Assembly: GCF_036345915.1 (NCBI RefSeq)
Contig: NZ_CP107785.1
Location: forward strand, 5,270,001 to 5,334,000
Direction of reading: 5' to 3'
DNA length: 64,000 nt
Source: Nocardia sp. NBC_00565
GTDB taxonomy: Bacteria; Actinomycetota; Actinomycetes; Mycobacteriales; Mycobacteriaceae
The notes beneath the pieces are model-generated. The model was not told the origin of the DNA. It made no database searches and saw nothing but the letters and a program-made list of their open reading frames with translations. A program made the position numbers and the translations under genes. Positions 25,959 through 34,622 of this stretch are shown here, one piece after another; the first letter of the stretch is position 1; every line of letters starts with the position of its first letter.

Positions 25959-28145
25959 CTACAGCGGCGCGGCATCCCACCACGCGGTGAGTGCGTCCTG
26001 GGCCGTCGGCGTCGGCGGCACCGTCTGCACGCCGCTGGTCATGCCGTGATTGCTCACGTACACCAGGAAATTCGCGCGGGCGGGATCGGATTCGAAGCTC
26101 ACCACCAGTTTGGCGGTGTGGTAGTACGGCTGCAGCGGGCCCGGCGGGTCCTCCACGGCCCACCGGTGCGTGGTCACCGGGACTCCGCTCTTCTTATCCG
26201 CGGTCGCGATATTGGCGGGCAGTGACTGAACCACGGCCCGCGCGTCGGCGGCGGAGGCATATTCGAGGATCGTGTAACTCATCTGCGAGGTGGTCTGCGA
26301 CTCACGATCGCATTCCCAGGCACTGACCCACGGACTGGACTTCAGCGGTTCGTCGTTGAGTCGCAACGGCTCTCCGGCCTGCGACGCGAAGCATTGCGCG
26401 TCCTGATAGGCCTCGCCGGAGTCGTCCTTGCCCGGTGGCACCAGGTTCGGGAAAAGCCTGCGGCTCTTCGCCATCGCATCGGCCGGGGCGGCCGCCGTGG
26501 CGGAGGGCGCGGTGGCGGCGGGCGGCGGCACCGCGGCATTGTCCGGGCCCTGCGAATCCCGGCCGACGACCACGAGCGTCCCCATCACGGCGAACACCGC
26601 GACCACGATGCCGACGGCGATCCAGCCGAGCAGGACCGCCGTGCTCCGGCCGTGCTCCGGCATCGGATGCGGGACAACGGCATTCGGCCCGAACGGTGGT
26701 GCGGGCGGTACCGAACCCGGCGGCATCGGCGGGACCGCGCTCGGCGGACCCTGTGGCGGTTGACTCTGCGGTGGTTGACTCTGCGTCGGGCCACCCTGCA
26801 TCGCCGTGCCCTGTGGTAGCGGAGCCTGCGGCGGACCACCCTGCATCGCCGTGCCCTGCGGTAGCGGAGCCTGCGGCGGACCACCCTGCATCGCCGTGCC
26901 CTGCGGTAGCGGAGCCTGCGGCGGACCACCCTGCATCGCCGTGCCCTGCGGTAGCGGAGCCTGCGGCGGACCACCCTGCATCGCCGTGCCCTGCGGTAGC
27001 GGAGCCTGCATCGGTGCCCCCTGCGGTGACCCACCCTGCATCGGTGGCCCCTGCGTCGGGGCCGCCTGCTGGACCGGTGCCGCCGGATAGGCTTGCGGCG
27101 CACCGTATCCGGCGGGCGCGACCGCCTGTGTCGCCGGTGCGAACGCGGCTTGATCCGCCGGAGGCGCGCTGAACGCCGGTGCGGGCGGCACGGATCCGGC
27201 CGGATACGCCACACCAGCCGGCCCCGGATAGCCGGGAGCGGGGAAGCCCGGATTCACCTGCACGGTCGCGACCGGCGGCGCGGTCAATGCATTGCGGGCG
27301 GCGGCGGCGAATTCGGCGCAGGTCGCGTACCGGTGCTCGGGACGCTTGGCCATCGCCTTGCCCAGCACCGCATCCAGCGCCGGATTCAAGCCCTGCCGCC
27401 GGGTCGCCAGCGGTGCGGCGACATGCTGCAGATGCCCGCGGATGATGTCGTTCGGATCGGGCGAGTCGAACGGGGCCATGCCGGTGAACAGCCAGTAGAG
27501 CGCGCACGCCAGCGAATACTGATCGGTGCGATTGTCCAGCTTCGCGCCGGTCATCTGTTCCGGCGAGGCATAGGACAGGGTGGCGCTGAACATCCCGGTC
27601 TGGGTCAGGTGGGTGGAATCCTCACGCAGCCGGGCGATGCCGAAGTCGGTGAGGAAGACCCGCTCCCCCTGGCCACCGCTGGAGCGGGCCAGCAGGAAGT
27701 TGGCCGGCTTCACGTCCCGATGCAGCACACCCATGCCGTGCGCGTAATCCAGTGCCGCCGCGACCCCCTCGATGATCTGCACCGCCCGCTCCGGTGGCAG
27801 CGTCATCGGGTCGACGGTCGCCGCGTCGATGCCGTCGATGTACTGCATGGAGATCCACAGCTGGTTGTCCTCGGTGCCGCGGTCGTAGACCTCGACGATA
27901 TTCGGGTGATCCAGATGCGCGGCCAGATCGGCCTCCCGCTCGAAGCGCGCGCGCACCTCGGCGTCGGTGAACAACTCCCGATTCAGCAGTTTCAGCGCCG
28001 TCTGCTTACCGAGTCGGGGATGTCTGGCCAGGTATACCGAGCCCATACCGCCCTGTCCGAGCAGCCGCTCCACGGTGAACCCGGCGAACACCTCACCGCT
28101 GTTCAGCAACGCGACCCCCTTCAGGTGTCTGCGGCGACCGGACAT
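25959..28145 (-). CDS. Transmembrane Ser/Thr protein kinase with Gln/Pro repeat linker and PknH-like sensor
   Basis: 728 aa. Kinase core: GQGGMG (30-35), Lys52, HRDVKPAN (142-149), DFG (167-169), and SPE in place of APE near 195. The linker has a five-fold 15-residue repeat (units of PPQAPLPQGTAMQGG type) between about residues 375 and 455. One membrane helix (LLGWIAVGIVVAVFAVMGTL) leads to an extracellular domain of about 190 aa with two Cys, resembling the PknH sensor. ATG at 28145 is used; an in-frame TTG about 12 codons later has a better GAAGGGGG site. The 3' end lies 5 bp from the convergent permease gene. The promoter region carries a 34-bp tandem repeat. Confidence 0.92.
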   Translation of the reverse strand: MSGRRRHLKGVALLNSGEVFAGFTVERLLGQGGMGSVYLARHPRLGKQTALKLLNRELFTDAEVRARFEREADLAAHLDHPNIVEVYDRGTEDNQLWISMQYIDGIDAATVDPMTLPPERAVQIIEGVAAALDYAHGMGVLHRDVKPANFLLARSSGGQGERVFLTDFGIARLREDSTHLTQTGMFSATLSYASPEQMTGAKLDNRTDQYSLACALYWLFTGMAPFDSPDPNDIIRGHLQHVAAPLATRRQGLNPALDAVLGKAMAKRPEHRYATCAEFAAAARNALTAPPVATVQVNPGFPAPGYPGPAGVAYPAGSVPPAPAFSAPPADQAAFAPATQAVAPAGYGAPQAYPAAPVQQAAPTQGPPMQGGSPQGAPMQAPLPQGTAMQGGPPQAPLPQGTAMQGGPPQAPLPQGTAMQGGPPQAPLPQGTAMQGGPPQAPLPQGTAMQGGPTQSQPPQSQPPQGPPSAVPPMPPGSVPPAPPFGPNAVVPHPMPEHGRSTAVLLGWIAVGIVVAVFAVMGTLVVVGRDSQGPDNAAVPPPAATAPSATAAAPADAMAKSRRLFPNLVPPGKDDSGEAYQDAQCFASQAGEPLRLNDEPLKSSPWVSAWECDRESQTTSQMSYTILEYASAADARAVVQSLPANIATADKKSGVPVTTHRWAVEDPPGPLQPYYHTAKLVVSFESDPARANFLVYVSNHGMTSGVQTVPPTPTAQDALTAWWDAAPL
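26791..27010. repeat. 45-bp in-frame tandem repeat (5 copies) inside the kinase gene
   Basis: Units start at 26791, 26836, 26881, 26926 and 26971 and are almost identical at the DNA level (one visible T/C difference in the first). Each encodes 15 residues of the Gln/Gly/Pro linker. Near-identity at synonymous positions indicates recent expansion or gene-conversion homogenisation, so copy number probably varies between strains. Confidence 0.9.
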
Positions 28146-28171
28146 CGGTCGTCCGAGCGCGTAAACAGATC

Positions 28172-28301
28172 TTTCCAGCGACCTGCAAGCAGTCGCCGCT
28201 GACCGTTTCGAGCGACCTGCAAGCAGTCACTACTGACCGTTTCGAGCGACCTGCAAGCAGTCACTACTGACCATTTCGAGCGACCTGCAAGCAGTCACTA
28301 C
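28172..28301. repeat. 34-bp tandem repeat, 4 copies, upstream of the Ser/Thr kinase gene
   Basis: Units begin at 28172, 28206, 28240 and 28274. Each contains GCGACCTGCAAGCAGTC, whose core CTGC-AA-GCAG is an inverted repeat. The last three copies are nearly identical; the first differs at several bases. There are no variable spacers, so it is not a CRISPR array. The array starts 27 bp before the kinase start codon and lies between divergent genes, which suggests clustered operators or an iteron-like element. Confidence 0.9.
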
Positions 28302-28542
28302 GTCGGTTGTGAGCCTACCGGGTAGCCCGCTGGCCACGCCGTTTCGAATTCTCCGGGAAAATCGGCGAAACTATCAACAGGGCGTCGGCACCGGATCACT
28401 GTGTGTAATGATCCTGCGCTGTCCGCCCCACGTCCGGTCACCGACCGGGCGGGCGTGACGAGGATGGTTTTGCACCGCCGACCGAACAACGGGTGACATG
28501 TTGTGGTGGCGGGGAGGACACGGCGGTGAGGTCTAGAAAACG

Positions 28543-29433
28543 ATGGTGAATTATCGGGTGGTGCTGCGCTGCGCGGCACTGACCGCGTTGCTCACGCTGA
28601 CCTCCTGCTCGATATTGCCCGGCACACACAACACGCCGGAGGAGCCGACGCTACCCGTCGAACGACCCGGATCCTGGCATCCCGGCTGGTCGATCTCGCG
28701 CCCGGACTCGCTGGCCGCCGACTTCACCCAGCTGCAGCCGAACCTGGGCGGCCAGGTCGGGATGGCGATCATGCCGGTCGGCGGCGGCCGGATGACCATC
28801 TTCGGCGACTGGACCACCGGCATCGCCTGGTCCACCATCAAGGTGCCGCTGGCCATCGCGGCGCTGCGGCACGATCCGGACGGTGTCGGTGTCGCCGACT
28901 ACGCGCACGAGGCGATCACCGTCTCCGATAACGATGCGGCCGAGGCACTCTGGCTGTCGCTCGGTGACGGCGAGGAGGCCGCGCAGGCCGTCCAGGAAGT
29001 GATCGACGAGGCCGGTGACGCGCTGACCAACGTGGCCGGGCCGAAGACCAGCATGGACTACCTGGCCTTCGGCGCGACCGAATGGACGCTGGCCAACCAG
29101 GTTCGCTTCGCCTCCCAGTTACCGTGCCTGCCCGAGACCGCCGCCGTGCTCAGCCTGATGGAACAGATCACCCCGGAACAGCGCTGGGGCCTGGGCACCA
29201 TCGAGGGCACCGAGTTCAAGGGCGGCTGGGGGCCCGACGACGAGACCGGCGTCTACACGGTTCGCCAGTTCGGCATGGTGCCGACGCGGTCCGGCGGTGT
29301 CGCGGTAGCGCTTGCCGCACAAGCCGATTCGGGCACCTTCGAGGACGCGACCGCGCTGCTCGACCGCCTGGCCCGACTGCTCTCGCGCCACCTCGACGAT
29401 CTCAACGGCGGAAAGTGCCCGACGCTGCGCTAG
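28543..29433 (+). CDS. Lipoprotein with beta-lactamase/transpeptidase-like fold
   Basis: 296 aa. The N-terminus MVNYRVVLRCAALTALLTLT with LTSC places the lipidated Cys at residue 22. The mature protein has the serine-penicillin-recognising motifs in order: STIK (Ser97, Lys100), SDN (128-130) and KGG (226-228), so a class A-like active site seems complete. Whether it hydrolyses beta-lactams, trims peptidoglycan, or acts otherwise is unclear; mycobacterial LppW is a comparable lipoprotein. Two Cys (Cys195 and Cys293) may form a disulfide. Its stop codon overlaps that of the convergent response regulator. Confidence 0.85.
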   Translation: MVNYRVVLRCAALTALLTLTSCSILPGTHNTPEEPTLPVERPGSWHPGWSISRPDSLAADFTQLQPNLGGQVGMAIMPVGGGRMTIFGDWTTGIAWSTIKVPLAIAALRHDPDGVGVADYAHEAITVSDNDAAEALWLSLGDGEEAAQAVQEVIDEAGDALTNVAGPKTSMDYLAFGATEWTLANQVRFASQLPCLPETAAVLSLMEQITPEQRWGLGTIEGTEFKGGWGPDDETGVYTVRQFGMVPTRSGGVAVALAAQADSGTFEDATALLDRLARLLSRHLDDLNGGKCPTLR

Positions 29434-30095
29434 CCGGGTGTGACCAGACCGGATTCGTAGGCGAGTACGACCGCCTGCGCCCGGTCACGCAGGTTCAGCT
29501 TCGAGAACACCTTGGAGACATGGGTTTTCACGGTCTGCTCGGCGACGTACAGCGAATCGGCGATCTCGGTATTGGACATGCCCTTGGCGATCAGTTCCAG
29601 CACCTCGCGTTCGCGCGGGGTCAGTGCTGCCAGCGCGGGCGCGGGTTTGGCGCGGGTCGCGGTGCGGCGGCGGGTGACATCGGCGATCAATCGGCGGGTG
29701 ACCGTCGGGGCGAGTAGCGCCTGGCCGTCGGCGACCACGCGCACCGCACGCACCAGTTCCTCGGCGGGCGCGTCCTTGAGCAGGAATCCGCTGGCGCCGA
29801 TGCTCAGCGCCTCGTAGACGTAATCGTCGATATCGAAGGTGGTCAGCATGAGCACCCGCACCGGCGGGTCGAATCCAGCGGCCAGGATGGCGCGCGCGGC
29901 ATCGAGTCCGTTCATCTCCGGCATGCGCACATCCATCAGCACCACATCCGGGCGCAGCCGCTTGGCCTCGGCGACGGCGATCTTCCCGTCGGGCGCGTCA
30001 CCGACCACGCTGATATCGGATTGGGCGGCGAGCAGTGCGCCGAAACCCTGGCGCACCATGGCCTGGTCGTCGGCGATCAGAACGGTTATAGCCAC
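29430..30095 (-). CDS. NarL/LuxR-family response regulator
   Basis: 221 aa. Receiver with Asp pair in LIADDQ, phospho-acceptor in VVLMDVRMPEMNG, and the Lys of FLLKDAPAEEL. LuxR DNA-binding domain: LTPREREVLELIAKGMSNTE followed by YVAEQTVKTHVSKVFSKL. GTG at 30095 is chosen because GGAGGAG lies 6 bp upstream and it gives the normal start VAITVLIADD; the longer frame lacks support. It lies 166 bp after the histidine kinase gene in the same direction and is presumably its partner. Confidence 0.93.
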   Translation of the reverse strand: MAITVLIADDQAMVRQGFGALLAAQSDISVVGDAPDGKIAVAEAKRLRPDVVLMDVRMPEMNGLDAARAILAAGFDPPVRVLMLTTFDIDDYVYEALSIGASGFLLKDAPAEELVRAVRVVADGQALLAPTVTRRLIADVTRRRTATRAKPAPALAALTPREREVLELIAKGMSNTEIADSLYVAEQTVKTHVSKVFSKLNLRDRAQAVVLAYESGLVTPG

Positions 30096-30261
30096 CGGCG
30101 CTCCTCCGCCTCCCCGGGCCTTTTGCCGGTCGTAAGTGCCTCGAACCTTGATGACCGGGCCGACGGTTGGGTGCGCGACAAGTTCTGGCCGTACCCGATG
30201 AGTTACCCATGTTCTTTCGAAATCAGTTGCCCTATAGGCAAGATACACGAGTGAGCATCGC

Positions 30262-31497
30262 TCAGATGTCCTCGGTCGAGCCGATCGCCCCAGTGGTCAT
30301 CGGGGCGAGGTCGTTCACCGTGGCCGCGCCGATCGGCAGGTGTGCCTGTACCTCGAAGCCGCCGTCTACGCGGGGGCCCGCGGACACCTCGCCGCCGACC
30401 GCCAGCGCGCGGGCTCGCATTCCGGCCAGGCCGTGACCGCCGTTATCGACCGGGCGGGCCATGGTGGCGCTGAGGTCGTTGCCGACGCTCAGGTGCAGCG
30501 CGTCGGTGCCGACCACGATCGATACCCGCACCGGCGCGCCCGGCGCGTGCCGGGAGGCGTTGGACAGCGACTCCTGAACGATCCGATACAGCGCGAGGCC
30601 GACCGTGTCCGGGACGAGGTCGAGCAACCCGTCGATGGTCCAGTCGATGCGCACACCGGCGCGGCGGGCGCCCTCGAACAGGCCGAGCACATCGGCGGCC
30701 TTCGGTTGCGGCGCGTGCTCGGGCAGTTGGCCGTCGCTGCGCAGCACCCCGAGCATGCCGCGGATCTCGTTGAGCGCCTCGCGGGCGGTCGCGCCGATGG
30801 ATTCGAACTCCGCGCGGGCGGCCGGGGTCACGCCCTCGACCCGATACGGCGCGGTCTGCGCCTGCACCACTACGAGGGACATGTGGTGGGCGACGACATC
30901 GTGCAGGTCGCGGGCGATGCGGGCCTTCTCCTCCAAGATGGCGCGACGGGCCCGCTCCAGCTCGTTCTCCTCTTCCTGGGCCAGCAACTGCTTGCGCGAC
31001 TGGACCAGCCAGCGCACGAGCATCGCGAACAGGACGACCGCGGCGAAGGAGATCGGCCAGGCCCAGGCGGAGCCCGAGAGGTCGCCGCCGTCGGCGGACA
31101 TCGTGGTGGCCAGCAGCAGTGAGGTCGCGCCCCAGGCCACGGCGACGATGGGGATCGGCGCGCGCAATGCCACGGCGAACAGCAGCGCGAACAGGCACAG
31201 GATGTGCACGACCTGGATCGGGATCTCATTGTGCGGCTGATGCGGGATGGCCAGCGCGATGAGCAGGGCCGACCCCGCCGATATCGCCCAGCCCAGCGCC
31301 GGGTTGAGCCGGATCAGCAGGATCGGGAACGCGGCGAGCGCGGCGATGAACGGCTGCACCGCCACCGGCACCACATGGGTCAGGTGCAGCGTCGGCCACG
31401 CGACGGCGTAGCAGATCACCGCCACCAGCACGGTGAAGGCGTCGAACCACATCCGCGCGTTCATCCCCATGATCCGGCCACGACGTTTTTCCCTCAT
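30262..31497 (-). CDS. Sensor histidine kinase (HisKA_3 type)
   Basis: About 411 aa. Five or six hydrophobic segments make an N-terminal membrane domain (roughly residues 20-170). The HisKA_3 box EKARIARDLHDVVAHHMSLV contains the phospho-accepting His, followed by SLSNASRHAPG (N box) and GGHGLAGMRARALAVGG (G box). The start is uncertain: ATG at 31497 (MREKRRGR) is used, with 31470 or upstream 31536 as alternatives. Together with the downstream regulator it forms the second two-component system in this block. Confidence 0.9.
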   Translation of the reverse strand: MREKRRGRIMGMNARMWFDAFTVLVAVICYAVAWPTLHLTHVVPVAVQPFIAALAAFPILLIRLNPALGWAISAGSALLIALAIPHQPHNEIPIQVVHILCLFALLFAVALRAPIPIVAVAWGATSLLLATTMSADGGDLSGSAWAWPISFAAVVLFAMLVRWLVQSRKQLLAQEEENELERARRAILEEKARIARDLHDVVAHHMSLVVVQAQTAPYRVEGVTPAARAEFESIGATAREALNEIRGMLGVLRSDGQLPEHAPQPKAADVLGLFEGARRAGVRIDWTIDGLLDLVPDTVGLALYRIVQESLSNASRHAPGAPVRVSIVVGTDALHLSVGNDLSATMARPVDNGGHGLAGMRARALAVGGEVSAGPRVDGGFEVQAHLPIGAATVNDLAPMTTGAIGSTEDI

Positions 31498-31664
31498 GGC
31501 TACGACAGTAGGAACCTCGACGGCCCAGGTCCTCATACCCACGGGTGAATTCCGGACCAGTACCGGAGTGGGAGGAGGCGCCGTTCATCACCCGGCGGCA
31601 CGGCTGGGGAAACCCTCCGCGGCGTGAGGTGATGTGGCGGGGTCGATTCATAGCGTCGAGCACC

Positions 31665-32471
31665 ATGAGCACACCGAACACCGCGCGGCGGGTCGACGCC
31701 GGGTCAGCGACCGCCGCACACGATGCAAGAGCTCAACCCATCTCACGTACCGGCTACCGGCGCTGTGCCGCCCTGACCGCGGCCGCGCTGACCACCATGG
31801 CGGCCACCATTGTATTGGCGCCCGCATCCCATGCCGCCACCGTGCATCAGCCGCTGGAGAACGCCGCGGCCGGTGCGGCGGTCCTCGACCTGACTACGGG
31901 CGGGCCGGGATCGCTCGCCGCGATTCCTGGCGACTTCGCGGTGCGTTTCGGTTATCAGCCCGCTGTCGTCGATGGGCTGTTGGTGAATCCCGACGGGGAC
32001 TGCTCCTCGCCGGTGACACTGCCCGGCGAGTTCGAACATGCCTGCAAGGCTCACGATCTGGGCTACGACCTACTGCGCTACGCGGGCGAGCGAGGGCAGC
32101 CACTGGGCGGATGGGCCAGACAGGCCCTCGACGCGACGCTGGCCACCCATATGCACGAGTCATGCGAGACCCGTGCCGATGCGTTCTCGCGTGCTCGCTG
32201 CAACACGATGGCGAGTATCGCGAGTGCGTTCGTCGATTTGAACTCGCGGCGGCAGGACTACGGTGTACCGGTCACCGAATCCATGAGCGGCACAAGTAGT
32301 TCCGGGAACGGAGGCGGATGGCCGACTCGGCTCATCGGTGGCGGTGCGCTCGGGCTTTGCGCGGTGCTGGCGGCGCTGACCGGCGTTAGGCCGTCCATCA
32401 GGCGGCGGGTCGACGGGGCTGCGTCTCATGGCCGTCCGAATCATGGTGGTGTGGTGGGGGTTCCGGCATGA
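31665..32471 (+). CDS. Secreted, C-terminally anchored phospholipase A2-like protein
   Basis: 268 aa. A hydrophobic export segment (LTAAALTTMAATIVLAPASHA, in parts) precedes the mature domain. The motif CKAHDLGYDLLRY places the catalytic pair His130-Asp131 with Cys127, the hallmark of prokaryotic secreted phospholipase A2. Further Cys (113, about 166 and 178) could form the usual disulfides. A C-terminal hydrophobic helix (LIGGGALGLCAVLAALTG) and basic tail suggest membrane anchoring with the enzyme outside. Predicted role is hydrolysis of phospholipids at the envelope or of host lipids; activity is inferred. Confidence 0.8.
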   Translation: MSTPNTARRVDAGSATAAHDARAQPISRTGYRRCAALTAAALTTMAATIVLAPASHAATVHQPLENAAAGAAVLDLTTGGPGSLAAIPGDFAVRFGYQPAVVDGLLVNPDGDCSSPVTLPGEFEHACKAHDLGYDLLRYAGERGQPLGGWARQALDATLATHMHESCETRADAFSRARCNTMASIASAFVDLNSRRQDYGVPVTESMSGTSSSGNGGGWPTRLIGGGALGLCAVLAALTGVRPSIRRRVDGAASHGRPNHGGVVGVPA

Positions 32472-32517
32472 GCGAGCAAATCATCAACACAGCCTCCAGC
32501 GTGGTGACGGTGCAGCC

Positions 32518-33981
32518 GTGAGCACGTTGACGACAACCAGACCGGCTGCGACACCGGGTAATGCGGCCAGGGACTCGAACGCGCCGACCGACCTCGGCCC
32601 GAGCATTCGGTCGCCTCGCGACGGTCGATGGAAGACGCTTGCCGCCAACGGATTTCACCGCGCAACGCGACCGCGGATCGGCACGACGCTCGGTATCGGG
32701 ATCGGGACCATTGTGTCGCTGACGCCCGGTTTGCTGCCGCGCACGCCGGGTGCCCAAGCCGTCCTGACTGGACTGCTCGCCGTCGTTGCGCTCGGCATCG
32801 CGGGGGCTATTCGATTTACCCTGCGGCGCTGGGACATCCGACTGCTGGACCGGTTCCGTGGGCCGCTACTCGGCCTGACCTCGCTCGTGGTGGCCGGCAT
32901 CGCCGTGCAGGCGAATCATTGGCAGAACGAGTTGCGCACGGCGATGGGCACGGCGCTCATCGGTCCGGGGTATTGGTTGCGCTGGGTCCTGGTATCCGTG
33001 TTGATCGTCGGCGCATCGGTCGGAATCGCCAGTGCCACTGGATGGGTCGCGCGGAAGCTGGGTTGGGCTCGCGGCATCGCGGTGGCGGCGCTGGGGGCAT
33101 CGGTGCTGTACCTCGTCGGCGTGCCTACCGTCGTGGACTGGCGGCGCAGTGCCTATGCGACCGCCAACGCGACGATCGATCCCGAACTGGTGCAACCGGT
33201 TTCGTATCTCCGATCCGGGAGTGCCGAATCGGCGATCAGCTGGGCGTCGTTGGGCGCGGAGGGGCGCAAGTTCGTCACCGGATCGCCCGCCGGACCGGTC
33301 CGGGTCTATGTCGGCCTCGACTCCGCACCCGACCTGGATTCCCGTGTGGCCCTGGCAATTCGGGAATTGGAGCGCTCCGGCGGGCTGTACCGGTCGAATA
33401 TCGTCGTCGCGGTGCCGACCGGGTCGGGGTGGATCGATGCGAACGCGGTTCGCGGTTTCTACGAACGCTTCGGCGGCGACGTCGCAGTGGTCGGCACGCA
33501 GTACTCCTATGCACCCAGCTGGGTGACGTTCCTCTTCGGCCGCGACGAGGCGATCGCCTACGCGCGGGCACTGTTCACCGCCGTGGAGCAGCGGATCAGC
33601 ACGCTCGACCACAAGCCTGGGCTCTACGTCTACGGGCAGAGCCTCGGCGCGCTCGGCGGCAGCTCGATCTTCGCCGACGACGCCGACCAGGACCGCCGCA
33701 CCTGCGCCACCCTCTGGGCCGGGCCGCCCGCCGGTCAGGTCCATCGGGCGGGCGCGACGGTGTTGGCCAACAGCTCCGACCCGGTGGTCCATTGGTCACC
33801 GTCGCTGCTGTGGCGCGCCCCCGAACTCCGCGATGTTCGAGTGGACGCCCCTGTCCCGCAGTGGCTTCCGGTAGTCAGCTTCCTGCAGACCAGCGCCGAT
33901 CTGCTGGCCGCGCTGAACGCGCCGCCCGGTCACGGCCACCGCTACGGCACCGACCAGGGCACCGCCCTGGCTTCCTGCTGA
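32518..33981 (+). CDS. Membrane alpha/beta-hydrolase (Abhydrolase_9 type)
   Basis: 487 aa. The N-terminal half has four to five membrane helices (for example LGIGIGTIVSLTPGLLPRT, LLGLTSLVVAGIAVQANHW, WVLVSVLIVGASVGIAS). The C-terminal half is a hydrolase domain with the nucleophile motif GQSLG and preceding strand GLYVYG. This matches a family of actinobacterial membrane alpha/beta hydrolases of unknown substrate. GTG at 32518 gives VSTLTTTRPAA; the ribosome-binding site is weak and an earlier start near 32440 overlapping the previous gene is possible. It may be co-transcribed with the phospholipase-like gene. Confidence 0.82.
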   Translation: MSTLTTTRPAATPGNAARDSNAPTDLGPSIRSPRDGRWKTLAANGFHRATRPRIGTTLGIGIGTIVSLTPGLLPRTPGAQAVLTGLLAVVALGIAGAIRFTLRRWDIRLLDRFRGPLLGLTSLVVAGIAVQANHWQNELRTAMGTALIGPGYWLRWVLVSVLIVGASVGIASATGWVARKLGWARGIAVAALGASVLYLVGVPTVVDWRRSAYATANATIDPELVQPVSYLRSGSAESAISWASLGAEGRKFVTGSPAGPVRVYVGLDSAPDLDSRVALAIRELERSGGLYRSNIVVAVPTGSGWIDANAVRGFYERFGGDVAVVGTQYSYAPSWVTFLFGRDEAIAYARALFTAVEQRISTLDHKPGLYVYGQSLGALGGSSIFADDADQDRRTCATLWAGPPAGQVHRAGATVLANSSDPVVHWSPSLLWRAPELRDVRVDAPVPQWLPVVSFLQTSADLLAALNAPPGHGHRYGTDQGTALASC

Positions 33982-34030
33982 GCGGGCGCGGACCTTGATC
34001 AGTACTGGAACATGTCTTAGTTTGCTAGCC

Positions 34031-34477
34031 ATGTCCTTAGTCATCGATGCCACCGTCGAGATCGACGCCCCCGCCGAACTGGTGTGGCAGGTGATCACCG
34101 ACTTCCCCCGCTACGGCGAGTGGAACCCCTTCTGTGTCGAAGCCAGCAGCACGCTCGTCCCCGGCGAACCGATCGACATGCTGGTCAAGACCTCCGGTTC
34201 CAGCACGCGCCGCCAGCGCGAATGGATCCGCTCACACACCCCGGGCACCGAATTCAGCTACTCGATGAAGCCAACCCCCGTTGGTGCCCTACACAGCCTG
34301 CGCTCCCACAAGGTCACCGCACTCACCCCCGACCGCACCCGCTACGAATCCCACTTCGAACTCGCGGGCTGGCTCCAGCCGGTGGTGGCCGCCCTGCTCG
34401 GCAAGAACTTGAAGAACGGCTTCGCGGGCATGACCGAAGGCATCCAGAAGCAAGCCGAATCCCTGCGCGCCAACTGA
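34031..34477 (+). CDS. SRPBCC (START-like) family protein
   Basis: 148 aa. The opening SLVIDATVEIDAPAELVWQV and FPRYGEWNPF are typical of the polyketide-cyclase/SRPBCC fold, a helix-grip pocket that binds hydrophobic ligands. The terminal long helix LLGKNLKNGFAGMTEGIQKQ fits the family. ATG at 34031 starts the domain exactly. It is followed by a bidirectional terminator. No pathway context, so ligand and reaction remain unknown. Confidence 0.87.
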   Translation: MSLVIDATVEIDAPAELVWQVITDFPRYGEWNPFCVEASSTLVPGEPIDMLVKTSGSSTRRQREWIRSHTPGTEFSYSMKPTPVGALHSLRSHKVTALTPDRTRYESHFELAGWLQPVVAALLGKNLKNGFAGMTEGIQKQAESLRAN

Positions 34478-34580
34478 TACGCGGCCGCCGTACCGCAACC
34501 GGTGCGCAGAAGGAGGGCGCATCGCACGGACCGGAGACGATGCACGCACCGTCCGATCGGCGACCACGGTGCTGAAATGA

Positions 34581-34608
34581 CGAAACCCCCGGCGTGCCGG
34601 GGGTTTCG
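34581..34608. terminator. Bidirectional intrinsic terminator
   Basis: CGAAACCCCCGGC, GT loop, GCCGGGGGTTTCG: a perfect 13-bp stem between convergent genes (the SRPBCC gene and DUF397 gene). A-rich and T-rich ends of the stem would serve both strands. Confidence 0.88.
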
Positions 34609-34622
34609 CTGATCCCTCGCAC

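Noticed and set aside
28172..28301. CRISPR array
   Set aside because: Units are contiguous 34-bp tandem copies with no variable spacers, and no cas gene is in the window.
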